64,000 bases of DNA from Prevotella sp. tf2-5 (lineage in GTDB: Bacteria; Bacteroidota; Bacteroidia; Bacteroidales; Bacteroidaceae), in assembly GCF_900115435.1 (NCBI RefSeq), contig NZ_FOWK01000002.1, positions 186,001-250,000 of the forward strand. Direction: 5' to 3'. Each line of letters begins with the position of its first letter. Position 1 is the first letter of the stretch. Shown one piece after another: positions 7,742 through 17,223 of the stretch. The position numbers and the translations under genes are program-made. The notes below the pieces were generated by a model that was not told where the DNA came from, did not search any database, and saw only the letters and a list, made by a program, of their open reading frames with translations.

Positions 7742-9271
7742 ATGTTTGAAGGACAGCCAAAAGGTTTATTCGCACTGGCTCTCGCTAATACGGGAGAACG
7801 CTTCGGTTATTACACGATGCTTGCAGTGTTCGCATTATTTCTGAGGGCAAACTATGGATTGTCACCAGCTCTTGCAGGTACTATCTATAGTGCTTTCCTC
7901 ATGTTTGTGTATTTCTTTCCGTTATTCGGTGGTATGCTCGCCGACAAGTTTGGCTTCGGACGGATGGTGACCACGGGTATCATCATCATGTTCGCAGGTT
8001 ATGTGTTGCTGAGTGTTCCCTTGGGAGGCGATACCTTTGCCCTCATAGTCATGCTTGCTGCCTTGTTGCTGATAGGTTTTGGCACAGGACTCTTCAAAGG
8101 AAACCTGCAGGTGATGGTCGGTGATCTTTATAATGATCCGCAATATAAGGACAAGCGTGATGCCGGCTTCTCCATCTTCTATATGGCAATCAATATCGGT
8201 GCGTTATTCGCACCTACCGCTGCCATTAAGATTAAGGAATATGCGGAGACAACGTTGGGCTATTCCAGTAATGATGCCTACCACTTCTCCTTTGCCGTCG
8301 CTTGTGCGTCACTGATCCTGTCTATCGCCATCTATTATCTCTTCCGTTCTACCTTCCGTCATACGGAGGGAGGTGGGAAAAAGACTGCCACTGCTTCTGC
8401 TGCTCCTGTAGAGGAACTCTCAAAGGAGGAGACGAAACAACGTATCGTTGCCTTGTGTCTCGTCTTTGCTGTGGTGATCTTCTTCTGGATGGCTTTCCAT
8501 CAGAACGGTTTGTCGTTGACATATTTCGCTGATGAGTTCACGGCAAAGTCTGCCTCTGGTATTCAGGCGATGTGTTTCGATGTATGGAACCTCGTTGCCA
8601 TCATCTTCATCGTCTATGCCGGTTTCTCACTGTTTCAGTCGAAAACCAGCAAGGGTAAGATTATCTCCCTTGTCGTCATAGCTCTTGCCGTCTGCTTCCT
8701 CTGTCTGCAGTACGACCCTTCAGGAACTGTCAAGGTCTCTGCTCCTATCTTCCAACAGTTCAACCCCTTCTATGTGGTAGCCCTGACACCGGTATCTATG
8801 GCGATCTTCGGTGCTTTGGCTGCCAAGGGTAAGGAACCTTCTGCTCCCCGTAAGATAGCCTATGGTATGATCGTCGCTGCTGTCGCCTACGCCTTGATGG
8901 CATTCGGCTCCTTTGGACTGCCAATGCCTCAGACGGAGATAGGTGCCGATGGCAATCCTGTCGCAGTGCATGTCGCTGATGTGACACCTGACCTGCTGAT
9001 TTCTGTTTATCTCATCTTGACCTTCGGCGAGTTACTGTTGTCACCGATGGGTATCTCTTTCGTGTCAAAGGTAGCTCCTCCCAAATACAAAGGTATGATG
9101 ATGGGTGGCTGGTTCGTTGCCACAGCCATTGGTAACCAGCTTGTGGTAGTTGGTGGCTTGCTGTGGGGTGCTGTCCCTCTCTGGCTCTGTTGGAGTGTGT
9201 TCCTTGCCGTCTGCCTCATTGCTGCTGTCTTCATGTTTGTCATGATGAAGCGCTTAGAGAAGGTGTGCTGA
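7742..9271 (+). CDS. POT-family proton-coupled oligopeptide transporter
   Basis: A 509-residue inner-membrane protein with about 14 hydrophobic segments. The N-terminus carries the POT signature ERFGYY (residues 19-24). The second family signature region follows as 'LFALFLRANYGLS...AGTIYSAFLMFVYFFPLFGGMLAD', and 'FSIFYMAINIGALFAP' matches the PTR2 motif. It should import di- and tripeptides with protons. The first Glu of the usual ExxER motif, implicated in proton coupling, appears to be Asn16 here. Its position near a DPP5-like S9 peptidase fits peptide-based nutrition. It starts three bases after a PorT-like gene, so it is cotranscribed from 5.5 kb. Confidence 0.9.
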   Translation: MFEGQPKGLFALALANTGERFGYYTMLAVFALFLRANYGLSPALAGTIYSAFLMFVYFFPLFGGMLADKFGFGRMVTTGIIIMFAGYVLLSVPLGGDTFALIVMLAALLLIGFGTGLFKGNLQVMVGDLYNDPQYKDKRDAGFSIFYMAINIGALFAPTAAIKIKEYAETTLGYSSNDAYHFSFAVACASLILSIAIYYLFRSTFRHTEGGGKKTATASAAPVEELSKEETKQRIVALCLVFAVVIFFWMAFHQNGLSLTYFADEFTAKSASGIQAMCFDVWNLVAIIFIVYAGFSLFQSKTSKGKIISLVVIALAVCFLCLQYDPSGTVKVSAPIFQQFNPFYVVALTPVSMAIFGALAAKGKEPSAPRKIAYGMIVAAVAYALMAFGSFGLPMPQTEIGADGNPVAVHVADVTPDLLISVYLILTFGELLLSPMGISFVSKVAPPKYKGMMMGGWFVATAIGNQLVVVGGLLWGAVPLWLCWSVFLAVCLIAAVFMFVMMKRLEKVC

Positions 9272-9304
9272 TAAATTAATAATTAGAAATTAGGAATTAG
9301 GAAT
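9272..9304 (+). repeat. Degenerate heptanucleotide tract
   Basis: Consecutive seven-base units such as ATTAGAA, ATTAGGA, ATTAGGA fill the gap between the transporter stop and the next gene. The ATG of the next gene arises at the tract end. Confidence 0.6.
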
Positions 9305-10268
9305 GGGGAATACGTTGTTAAAAGTGATCCTCATTCCTTATTTTCTATTCGTCATTTCTTTTTTGTCAGCACAGACGCTGACACTCGTAGAACTGAATTG
9401 CGAGAATCTTTTTGATTGTCGTCATGATACGTTGAAGCAGGACACTGAGTGGTTGCCTGCTTCAACGCGTCATTGGACACCTTCGCGCTATTGGCGTAAG
9501 ATGAACAATATCGGACAGACCATCCTCTCCTGTCAGGAGGAGGGCGTTCCTGATCTCGTCGCTCTGGTGGAGGTGGAGAATGACTCGGTGCTCTTCGCCC
9601 TGACCCGTAAGTCATTGCTGAGGAATGCGGGATATCAGTACTTGATGACAGAGTCACCTGATGAGCGTGGCATTGATGTCGCCCTGTTATATCAGCCTTT
9701 TACGTTTCGTCCTCTGTGTTACGACTATCTGGATGTCAAACCCTTAGAGGGGATGCGTCCTACCCGTGATATTCTTTATGTCATGGGGGAGACACTTCAT
9801 GGTGATACCTTGCATGTCTTCGTCGTCCATGCTCCTAGCCGGTATGGTGGTGAGAAGGCGACACGCCCTAACCGCCAGTTGGTGGCTGACAGACTGATAC
9901 AGGCGATAGAAAGGTTGTCTCCTGAGGCGAAGGTCATCGTGGCGGGTGATTTTAACGATGATGCTGATTCACCTGCCTTGCGCTTTCTAGAGAGTCACGC
10001 ACTGAAGAATGTCACCCGTGAGGCAAAGGGTACACATGGCGCCAAGGCGACTTATCGTTATCAGGGCGAGTGGGGGAGTATAGATCATGTCTTCGTCAGT
10101 CCGGCGTTACTCGACTGTGTTGAGCAAGCATATATCAACGATGCCCCATTCTTGTTGGAGGAGGATCAAAAATACGGAGGGGTCAAGCCCTTCCGTACGT
10201 ATAATGGGATGCGCTACCAGAGGGGACATAGTGACCACCTCCCCTTAGTGGTACGCTTTCAGTTCTGA
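9303..10268 (+). CDS. Secreted endonuclease/exonuclease/phosphatase family protein
   Basis: A 321-residue protein with a signal peptide (ending FLSAQ) and an EEP fold. Recognisable elements are 'LVELNCENLFD' (Asn/Glu metal site), 'DLVALVEVEN' (catalytic Glu), 'VFVVHAPSRYGG', 'VIVAGDFNDDADSP' (GDFN motif), 'GSIDHVFVS' and the terminal 'RGHSDHLPLVVRF' (SDH motif). All catalytic positions of the family appear intact. The substrate could be nucleic acid or a phosphodiester or phosphoester, and export suggests periplasmic or extracellular scavenging. It follows the transporter on the same strand across a 31-nt heptad tract, so readthrough is possible. Its ATG lies at the very end of that tract. 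Confidence 0.85.
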   Translation: MGNTLLKVILIPYFLFVISFLSAQTLTLVELNCENLFDCRHDTLKQDTEWLPASTRHWTPSRYWRKMNNIGQTILSCQEEGVPDLVALVEVENDSVLFALTRKSLLRNAGYQYLMTESPDERGIDVALLYQPFTFRPLCYDYLDVKPLEGMRPTRDILYVMGETLHGDTLHVFVVHAPSRYGGEKATRPNRQLVADRLIQAIERLSPEAKVIVAGDFNDDADSPALRFLESHALKNVTREAKGTHGAKATYRYQGEWGSIDHVFVSPALLDCVEQAYINDAPFLLEEDQKYGGVKPFRTYNGMRYQRGHSDHLPLVVRFQF

Positions 10269-10276
10269 TACAAGAC

Positions 10277-11368
10277 TTATTCGTTATTGTCAACTAACAT
10301 CCTAAAGACTTGGAGGTATTTGTTAGCAGCGACTTTCTCAGAGTAGCCGTCGCCAATCTCCTCGGCATTACTGAGACGCTCAATGCAATGTCCGTTTTCG
10401 TTGTAGTAGTAACGCCACTCGCGTTCTACACCTTCCTCACGGCCACGAGAGTAGGTGAAACTGAGGTCATGGGTCTTCGGGTCGAAGAGGTATTCCTCGT
10501 ATAAGTCGAACATCATGCTACTCTTGTGGTAGGAGATGAAATAGCATTTCGGATGCTCCTCCTGGTCGAAGTAGTAGTTGAGCTCGATGGTCTCGGGCGC
10601 ATAATTCTCTATCTTCAGGTCGTGGCAGACGATGGTGATGTTATGGGGCACTTCGGATTTTTTGTCCTGTTCGATCTTCTGCTTCGCCTCGGCATAGGTG
10701 CTGCGGATGGATTTCAAACGGTCTGCCTTTGAGGCAGTGGAACGGTGGGTCTCATTGGAAGAACCAAGAAGCCCCTCGTGTGTCATCAGGCGGTTGAAGA
10801 TGTCGAGATATTCCTGATACTTCTTACGCTCACTATTGGCGTCGTTCCACGAATGGCTGTTGGGACTGGTCTCTGAGAGTCCCTGTCCTTCGTTGCCTGT
10901 CTTGTGGATCTGGTGGATGAGGTTACCCTTGGCATCATAGTAATAGCGTGTCTCCACGATGAATCCCGCATCCGTCTCGCCCCTCATATAAGCGAAGAGC
11001 AGGTGACCGTCTTCTGGGTCGAGAAGGAATTCACGAGAGCGGTCGTGACCATGTGATGTCCAGTATTCGCTGATGAAATAGCAAGAGAACTGCTCAAGGA
11101 AATCGGTGTCAGGCTCTTTCTTCGAGCGTGTGAAATAGTAATGGACGTCGGTCTCGTCATCGAGGGCGAAGTCTTCCGACACCATACTGCCATTGCTCAC
11201 GTGGATATTCATGTCGAGGGGTGCTTGACCATCCTTACCATTATTTGCGACCTGCTGTTTTGCTTGTGAATAGATGGCGCGGATGCGCTTCAACTGGTCA
11301 GCCTTGCTCTGTCCCAGAACAGTGAGATTCATGAGGCAGCAAAATAGTATTACAAAGAATGTTCTCAT
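10277..11368 (-). CDS. Exported protein of unknown function with internal duplication
   Basis: A 363-residue protein with a signal peptide (MRTFFVILFC...TVLGQ). The two halves repeat. Residues about 21-175 begin 'SKADQLKRIRAIYSQAKQQ' and residues about 212-360 begin 'SKADRLKSIRSTYAEAKQK'. Each continues with a 'YYF...CYFIS' strand, an 'EFLLDP...LLFAYMRG' or 'EYLFDP...LSFTYSRG' segment and an 'RYYYD/N..G' strand. I do not recognise a named family. The alternating charged strands suggest a beta-rich periplasmic domain present twice. It converges on the EEP gene with eight bases between stops, and its upstream side is a heptad tract. The function is unknown. Confidence 0.7.
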   Translation of the reverse strand: MRTFFVILFCCLMNLTVLGQSKADQLKRIRAIYSQAKQQVANNGKDGQAPLDMNIHVSNGSMVSEDFALDDETDVHYYFTRSKKEPDTDFLEQFSCYFISEYWTSHGHDRSREFLLDPEDGHLLFAYMRGETDAGFIVETRYYYDAKGNLIHQIHKTGNEGQGLSETSPNSHSWNDANSERKKYQEYLDIFNRLMTHEGLLGSSNETHRSTASKADRLKSIRSTYAEAKQKIEQDKKSEVPHNITIVCHDLKIENYAPETIELNYYFDQEEHPKCYFISYHKSSMMFDLYEEYLFDPKTHDLSFTYSRGREEGVEREWRYYYNENGHCIERLSNAEEIGDGYSEKVAANKYLQVFRMLVDNNE

Positions 11369-11370
11369 CT

Positions 11371-11424
11371 CAATAACCTTTAACCGTTAATCTTTAATCT
11401 TTAATTTTTCATTTTTAATCTTTA
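11371..11424. repeat. Degenerate heptanucleotide tract
   Basis: Seven-base units of the TTAACCT, TTAATCT and TTTAATC type run through the gap upstream of the minus-strand gene at 10277-11368. They continue into the last codons of the MFS transporter, whose final residues and stop codon lie in the tract. Confidence 0.6.
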
Positions 11425-13037
11425 ATGTTCGCCTCTTCCAGTCCGAGCCCCTTCTTCTTGTCAACGGCTTTCAAGATGAAACCGAGGATGAGGGCGGCGA
11501 CACCTAAGCAGGCGAGCATTACCAGCGGAGCGGTATAGTCTAACTCGGTAGCACTGGCTCCCTCGGGATTCGTGGCATCAAGTACCTTACCAATGAGCAG
11601 AGGGAACAGCCAGAGTCCGATATTCTGGATCCAGAATATCAGGGCATAAGCAGAGCCTATCACCTTGGCGTCGACCAGTTTGGGAACGGAAGGCCACAGA
11701 GAGGCAGGTACCAGAGAGAAGGAGGCTCCCAATACCAAAATGGTAGTATAGGCGATGATGACTCCTCCTACGGCACTGTCCTTGAACATAGGCAGGATGA
11801 AGGCGAAGGTCAGGTGACAGCCAATCAGCAGCAAGGAACCTAAGATGAGCATGGATACTGCCTTACCATGATTGTCGAGATAGTTACCCAGGATAGGAGT
11901 GATGAGCACGGCAAGCAGGGGGAATACGGCAAAGATACTCTCTGCCGTCTGGCGCATGTAACCCATATAGCAATAGGTAATCAAGGCAAGGATGGAGAGA
12001 CCCAGCAGGGTGTACTTCATGTTTGTCTTCTTCTGGAAGTTAGAGGCGAAACCTGCGGCAGCCACCAGGAGCATGATGATATACTGTACAATAGTTACAG
12101 ACGGACTGGACCAGAAGGAGTCTGTACCTGGCTCTGTCAGGGTGAGGTTGCACTGCAACATGTTCACGGCATATTTCTGGAAGGGGAAGATGGCAGAATA
12201 GTAAAGGACGCATAACAGGGCGACGAGCCAGAAGCCACTGTCGCTGAGAATCTTCCCGATATCGCTGATCTTGAAGGGGTCGTCTTTCTCCTCTGCCTCA
12301 CCCGTCTGTGCGTCGAGCTGCTTATCCATGAAGAAATAGACGATGGTCATGATGAGGGCGATACACATCAGGACAACACCAAAGGCGACACTACGGCTGA
12401 CGCTGACCTCACTACCTAACTTGGCGAAGAAGGGGGAGAATATCATACAGGTAGCGACACCCAGACGTGCCAGTGCCATCTCAGAACCCATGGCGAGTGC
12501 CATCTCACGTCCCTTGAACCATTTCACGATACCACGGCTTACCGTGATACCTGCCATCTCACAGCCACAACCGAAGATCATAAAACCGCAAGCAGCAAAC
12601 TTGGCGGAGGCGGGCATACCTTGATAGAACGGTGACACGCCTAACTCGTCGAAGATAGGGATGTAGTTGAGGTTGTTGGTAAACCAAGTCTCGAGTCCAC
12701 TGCCGATAAAACTTTCACTGATAGCATACCATTTCACACAGGCTCCTACCAGCATGACAGCGGCAGAGAGGACAGCAGTGAAACGTACACCCATCTTGTC
12801 GAGGATGATACCGGCGAAGATGAGGAAGAACACGAAGACATTGAGGAACACCTCAGAACCCTGCATGGTACCGAAAGCGGTGGAGTCCCATCCACGGGTC
12901 TCTTGCATCAGGTCCTTGATTGGTGAGAGGATATCCATGAAGATGTAGCTACAGAACATGGCGAGGGCCAAGAGCAGCAATGCTGTCCACCGCATAGCGG
13001 CGGAGTCGCGTAGGGTCTTTTGAATTGCTTGAGTCAT
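11415..13037 (-). CDS. Major facilitator superfamily transporter
   Basis: A 540-residue inner-membrane protein with about 12 transmembrane segments, starting 'RWTALLLLALAMFCSYIFMDILSP'. The early loop 'DKMGVRFTAVLSAAVMLVGA' corresponds to the MFS loop 2-3 motif (G-x-x-x-D-x-x-G-x-R type). 'FGCGCEMAGITVSRGIVKWFKGREMALAMG' resembles the MFS motif in MFSD1-like carriers. The substrate cannot be deduced; the neighbouring secreted S9 peptidase makes peptides or amino acids plausible. It lies 51 nt downstream of the S9 peptidase on the same strand across a gap with repeated CTATAGT units. The C-terminal residues NIKD and the stop codon are part of a heptad tract. Confidence 0.85.
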   Translation of the reverse strand: MTQAIQKTLRDSAAMRWTALLLLALAMFCSYIFMDILSPIKDLMQETRGWDSTAFGTMQGSEVFLNVFVFFLIFAGIILDKMGVRFTAVLSAAVMLVGACVKWYAISESFIGSGLETWFTNNLNYIPIFDELGVSPFYQGMPASAKFAACGFMIFGCGCEMAGITVSRGIVKWFKGREMALAMGSEMALARLGVATCMIFSPFFAKLGSEVSVSRSVAFGVVLMCIALIMTIVYFFMDKQLDAQTGEAEEKDDPFKISDIGKILSDSGFWLVALLCVLYYSAIFPFQKYAVNMLQCNLTLTEPGTDSFWSSPSVTIVQYIIMLLVAAAGFASNFQKKTNMKYTLLGLSILALITYCYMGYMRQTAESIFAVFPLLAVLITPILGNYLDNHGKAVSMLILGSLLLIGCHLTFAFILPMFKDSAVGGVIIAYTTILVLGASFSLVPASLWPSVPKLVDAKVIGSAYALIFWIQNIGLWLFPLLIGKVLDATNPEGASATELDYTAPLVMLACLGVAALILGFILKAVDKKKGLGLEEANIKD

Positions 13038-13088
13038 ATTGTTTTTTATTTATAATTCCTATAGTATCTATAGTTCCTATAGTTATTA

Positions 13089-15269
13089 TTATTTCAGCCA
13101 GCGATCCAGCCAGTTAAAGAACGTGCGCTGCCACAGAATACCATTCTGGGGCTTCAGCACCCAGTGATTCTCGTCAGGGAAGACGAGGAACTCAGCGGGA
13201 ATCCCTTTCATACGAGCCGCATTGAAGGCCTGCATACCCTGGGTATAGTTGATGCGGTAGTCTTTCTCTCCATGGATACAGAGGATAGGGGTGTCCCATT
13301 TCTCCACCATCTTATGTGGAGAGTCATGGTAGGTTTTCTTGGCATTCGGCATCTGTGGACGGTGCCAGTATGCCTCGTCATACTCCCAGTTGCTAAACCA
13401 GTTCTCCTCCGTCTCCAAATACATGGCGGCAAGGTTGAAGGCTCCGTCATGGGCGATGAATGCCTTGAAGCGTTTCTCATGGATACCTGCAAGGTAGTAG
13501 ACGCTGAAACCTCCGAAGGAGGCACCGACGGCACCAAGGCGGTCTTTGTCTACGAAAGGAAGGTTCTGGGCGGCATCATCAATAGCGGCGAGATAGTCGC
13601 TCATACACTGTCCTGACCAGTCGCCGCTGATCTCCTCTTTCCATTCCTGTCCGAAACCTGGCAGTCCGTGACGGTTGGGAGCCACGACGACATATCCGTT
13701 AGCCGCCATTATCTGGAAGTTCCAGCGATAGCTCCAGAACTGGCTGACAGGACTCTGTGGTCCACCTTCACAGAAGAGCAGGGTGGGGTATTTCTTGCCT
13801 TCCTCATAGTTGGCAGGTAATACGATCCATACCAGTTCCTCTTTGCCGTCGGAGGTCTTGACCCAACGCTGCTGTACCTTACCAAAGGTCAGTTGGTCGA
13901 GGATATGCTTGTTCTCGAAAGAGATTTGATGTATCTTTGTTTCTCTTACATCAGCCTTCTTGCTTTTTCCATCTCCCGGGGTCACCATATAGATATCAGT
14001 AGGAGCAGACAGACTCTGACGGGTAGCAAGGATGCGCTTGCCGTCGTTGGCGAGTTGCAGACTGGTCCAGTCGTCCCAGGTCTCTGTCAGTTGTTTGACC
14101 TCGCCTTTCCAGTTGACACTGTACATGTTATTACAGCCGTGCCATACACTGAGGAAATATAACAGTGCCGACTTGTCTTCCTGTGGTGCCCAGCAGAAAG
14201 CCTCCACGTCACTCTTCCAGTCGATATAACGTTTGGTGCCAGTTGCCATCTCATAGATACACAGGCGGTTGAGGTCTGCCTCATAACCGTCACGCTCCAT
14301 CGAAAGCCAGGCGACATACTTACCGTCTGGTGAGAACTGTGGGTTCTGGTCATAGCCCACGTTATTCTTCAGGTTCTCGGGGGCATTGACAGGTTGTATC
14401 TTCAGCGTCCTGGTAGGATCATTGGCAGGAGCCACATAATCAGCGGGTTTGCAGAGATTCGTGGTCTTGCGCGTACCTATATTATAAAGGTAGATGTCTG
14501 AGTCGGTGGAGATGGAATACTCCAGTCCAGTCTTCTTCCTGCAGGTATAGGCGATGGTCTTGGAGTCAGGACTCCAGGCGAGTTGCTCAATACCACCGAA
14601 GGGCTCCATGGGGCACTCGTAAGGCTCGCCTTCGAGGATGTCCGTCATTTCAGTGGCTATGGCTTTGCCACTCACAGAACAGACGAACGGGTGCTGGATG
14701 CTCTCCACATAATGATCCCAGTGGCGGTACATCAGGTCGGTGACCCGACGACCGGTAGCTTTGGGCAGGTCATCGGGATTCTCCTTGATAATCTCATGGA
14801 AGGGGATGCTCTTGAGGATGATGACCTTTGTGCGGTCAGGAGAAAACTTAAAGCCCTCCACCTGTCCGTCTGTCTTTGACAACTGCTTACGGTCTGTGCC
14901 ATCCGCTTGCACCGTCCATATCTCTCCGCCAGAGAGGTAGGCGATGGTATGGGCATCTAACCAGGTAGGCTCTGTCTCACTCTTGCTGCTGACAGTCAGT
15001 TGTTTGTTGTTCTTGCCGTCGGCATCCATGATACAGAGGACATGATGACTCTTATTAGCCTTCACACTATAGTAGCCTACCTGATAGACCACCTGCTTGC
15101 CATCGGGTGATGCCTCCACACTACCGATGCGCCCCATAGCCCAGAGAGCCTCTGGGGTCATCATACGACTATTTAATTTGATGTTACTCTTTCCGATATT
15201 CACTTCGTCTTGTGCGCTCAAAAATGTTGGCAGCATCATGACTGCCAGCATAAAGAAAAACTTTTTCAT
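13089..15269 (-). CDS. S9 family peptidase, dipeptidyl-peptidase 5-like
   Basis: A 726-residue protein with a signal peptide (cleavage near FLSAQ), an N-terminal beta-propeller ('VEASPDGKQVVYQVGYYS', 'FSPDRTKVI', 'WSPDSKTIAY', 'FSPDGKYVAWLS') and a C-terminal alpha/beta-hydrolase domain. The nucleophile is Ser584 in GASFGGF. The aspartate is in 'IHGEKDYRINYTQ' and the histidine in 'PDENHWVLKPQN', completing the triad. 'MTPEALWAMGRIG' near the N-terminus matches the start of Porphyromonas-type DPP5, a periplasmic enzyme that removes dipeptides from peptide N-termini. This supplies dipeptides to transporters such as the POT carrier in this window. It probably forms an operon with the downstream MFS gene. 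Confidence 0.9.
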   Translation of the reverse strand: MKKFFFMLAVMMLPTFLSAQDEVNIGKSNIKLNSRMMTPEALWAMGRIGSVEASPDGKQVVYQVGYYSVKANKSHHVLCIMDADGKNNKQLTVSSKSETEPTWLDAHTIAYLSGGEIWTVQADGTDRKQLSKTDGQVEGFKFSPDRTKVIILKSIPFHEIIKENPDDLPKATGRRVTDLMYRHWDHYVESIQHPFVCSVSGKAIATEMTDILEGEPYECPMEPFGGIEQLAWSPDSKTIAYTCRKKTGLEYSISTDSDIYLYNIGTRKTTNLCKPADYVAPANDPTRTLKIQPVNAPENLKNNVGYDQNPQFSPDGKYVAWLSMERDGYEADLNRLCIYEMATGTKRYIDWKSDVEAFCWAPQEDKSALLYFLSVWHGCNNMYSVNWKGEVKQLTETWDDWTSLQLANDGKRILATRQSLSAPTDIYMVTPGDGKSKKADVRETKIHQISFENKHILDQLTFGKVQQRWVKTSDGKEELVWIVLPANYEEGKKYPTLLFCEGGPQSPVSQFWSYRWNFQIMAANGYVVVAPNRHGLPGFGQEWKEEISGDWSGQCMSDYLAAIDDAAQNLPFVDKDRLGAVGASFGGFSVYYLAGIHEKRFKAFIAHDGAFNLAAMYLETEENWFSNWEYDEAYWHRPQMPNAKKTYHDSPHKMVEKWDTPILCIHGEKDYRINYTQGMQAFNAARMKGIPAEFLVFPDENHWVLKPQNGILWQRTFFNWLDRWLK

Positions 15270-15273
15270 ATCT

Positions 15274-15330
15274 CTAACCTCTAACCACTAACCACTAACC
15301 TCTAACCCTTAACCTTTAACCCTTAATCAC
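15274..15330. repeat. Degenerate heptanucleotide tract
   Basis: Units such as TAACCTC, TAACCAC, TAACCAC, TAACCCT and TTAACCC follow one another with a seven-base period through the gap between the DUF1846 gene and the S9 peptidase. Confidence 0.7.
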
Positions 15331-15332
15331 TC

Positions 15333-16796
15333 TTATTTCTTTCTCACTGGGTCGCAGGTCAGTCCGCATCCTAGTTTCTTGAAAATCTTACGGTCCACCT
15401 CAGAGAGCATAACGGTAGAGTGTACCTGACAGTCACGTAGACGAGGCAACTGCTCCAACGCTTTCCTACATTGTTCGTCATCTTTGGAGAGCACACTGAG
15501 AGCCACCAGTACCTCATCGGTATGCAAACGGGGGTTCTTGCCACCCAGGTACTCTATCTTCGTCTTCTGTACAGGTTCGATGAGGCTCTCAGGAATCAGT
15601 TTCGCCTCATGACTGATACCTGCCAGATGCTTGGTGGCATTGAGCAGGAGTGCTGCGGAACAACCAAGCAGGGGTGTCGACTTTGCTGCGATAATCGTAC
15701 CGTCTTCCAGTTCGATAGCGGATGAGGTATGACCTGTGAGCTCCTGCTTTGCCTGGGCGGCAACTGTCACCCGCCGGTAAGCGGTAGTGATCTTGGCCTG
15801 GTTGAAGAGCATCAGGATCTTGTTCAGCTCATTCTCGTTATCTGCACCGTCCGCCATCTTATTGGTGGCATCGTAGTAACGACGGATAATCTCGTCACGG
15901 CTGGCATTACAGCATGCCTCGTCATCAGAGATACAGAAACCTACCATGTTGACACCCATATCGGTGGGTGACTTATAAGGATTCTCCCCATAGATACCCT
16001 CGAAGAGGGCGTTCAGCACAGGGAATATCTCAATATCACGGTTGTAGTTGATGGCTGTCTTACCATACGCCTCCAGATGGAACGGGTCAATCATGTTCAC
16101 ATCGTTGAGGTCAGCAGTGGCAGCCTCATAAGCGATATTGACAGGATGCTTCAGAGGAAGGTTCCATACTGGGAAGGTCTCAAACTTCGCATAACCGGCA
16201 CGGACCCCGCGTTTGTTCTCGTTATAGAGCTGGGAGAGACAAACTGCCATCTTTCCGCTACCGGGACCGGGAGCCGTCACGATGACGAGCTCACGACTGG
16301 TCTCTACATAGTCGTTCTTGCCAAAGCCGTCATCTGAGGCGATGAGCTTGACACTATGGGGATAGCCGTCGATGAGGTAGTGGACATAGCTCTTGATACC
16401 CAGTCGCTCCAGACGGTGGCGGAACTGGTCGGCGGCATGCTGACCATTATAATGGGTGATGACGACAGAGCCTACCATGAAGTCACGGCTCATGAACTCG
16501 TCACGCAGTCGCAGCACATCCTCGTCATAGGTGATGCCCAGGTCGGCTCGTACCTTGTTCTTCTCAATATCCTCGGCACTGACCACGATGACGATCTCCA
16601 ACTGGTCTCGCAACTGTGCGAACATACGTAATTTGGAGTCGGGTTTAAAACCGGGGAGCACACGACTGGCATGATGGTCGTCAAACAGTTTTCCTCCCAG
16701 TTCCAGATACAGTTTCCCGTCAAACTGGGCGATACGCTCTTTGATGTGCTCAGACTGTATCTTAAGGTATTTGTCGTTATCGAATCCTATTTTCAT
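15333..16796 (-). CDS. DUF1846 family protein
   Basis: A 487-residue cytoplasmic protein matching DUF1846 over its whole length. It starts 'MKIGFDNDKYLKIQSEHIKERI', contains 'RMFAQLRDQLEIVIVVSAEDIE', a phosphate-loop-like 'TAPGPGSGKMAVCLSQLY' near residue 175, and 'TDMGVNMVGFCI'. The family is widespread in anaerobes and Firmicutes. Structures show a P-loop-like N-terminal part, but the reaction is not established. It lies between heptad tracts and has no obvious operon partner. The assignment to the family is firm; the function is unknown. Confidence 0.9.
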   Translation of the reverse strand: MKIGFDNDKYLKIQSEHIKERIAQFDGKLYLELGGKLFDDHHASRVLPGFKPDSKLRMFAQLRDQLEIVIVVSAEDIEKNKVRADLGITYDEDVLRLRDEFMSRDFMVGSVVITHYNGQHAADQFRHRLERLGIKSYVHYLIDGYPHSVKLIASDDGFGKNDYVETSRELVIVTAPGPGSGKMAVCLSQLYNENKRGVRAGYAKFETFPVWNLPLKHPVNIAYEAATADLNDVNMIDPFHLEAYGKTAINYNRDIEIFPVLNALFEGIYGENPYKSPTDMGVNMVGFCISDDEACCNASRDEIIRRYYDATNKMADGADNENELNKILMLFNQAKITTAYRRVTVAAQAKQELTGHTSSAIELEDGTIIAAKSTPLLGCSAALLLNATKHLAGISHEAKLIPESLIEPVQKTKIEYLGGKNPRLHTDEVLVALSVLSKDDEQCRKALEQLPRLRDCQVHSTVMLSEVDRKIFKKLGCGLTCDPVRKK

Positions 16797-16797
16797 A

Positions 16798-16856
16798 TAT
16801 AATAAATTAAATATTAAAAATTAAAAATGAAATATTAAGATTGAAAAATGTGAATA
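16798..16856. repeat. Degenerate heptanucleotide tract
   Basis: AT-rich seven-base units (ATTAAAA, ATTAAAA, ATGAAAT, ATTAAGA, TTGAAAA, ATGTGAA) separate the DUF1846 gene from the four-helix bundle gene. Confidence 0.6.
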
Positions 16857-16857
16857 T

Positions 16858-17214
16858 TTAAGTTTTTGCAGCCTTTATAATATTCACCAGAGTCCCGATA
16901 ATGTTTTTGTTGTCTGTGAGCATAGATTCAAATTCATTGTCATTGATATAACCTGAAGCATGAAGAATTCTTAACCAGTATTTTGTCTCATTGGCTTCTT
17001 TTAGGGCAATGTGCATCTTTGATATAAAATCCTTTTTGCTTTGTGCATAGATGCTTTCGTTGACGTTGGCACCAATGCTGGTTCCACTTCTCAGGATCTG
17101 AGTCGGTAAAGCAGGGCTTACCTTATTATCTATAAGATATTGGAAAAGTTTAACAATTCTAACACCAAATGAAAAACTGATATCCAGAATTTTGTTATAA
17201 CGCTCTTCTTCCAT
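16858..17214 (-). CDS. Four-helix bundle protein (S23/IVS family)
   Basis: A 118-residue all-helical protein matching the four-helix bundle family first named from the 23S rRNA intervening-sequence ORF. Typical motifs are 'LPTQILRSGTSIGANVNES', 'DFISKMHIALKEANETKYWLRIL' and 'GYIN'. Members form homopentamers in known structures; the biological role is unsettled. These genes are often sporadic and single. Here it sits between DUF1846 and yidC, with heptad tracts on both sides, which suggests insertion of the gene as an accessory unit. Confidence 0.9.
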   Translation of the reverse strand: MEEERYNKILDISFSFGVRIVKLFQYLIDNKVSPALPTQILRSGTSIGANVNESIYAQSKKDFISKMHIALKEANETKYWLRILHASGYINDNEFESMLTDNKNIIGTLVNIIKAAKT

Positions 17215-17223
17215 CTTAAAATA

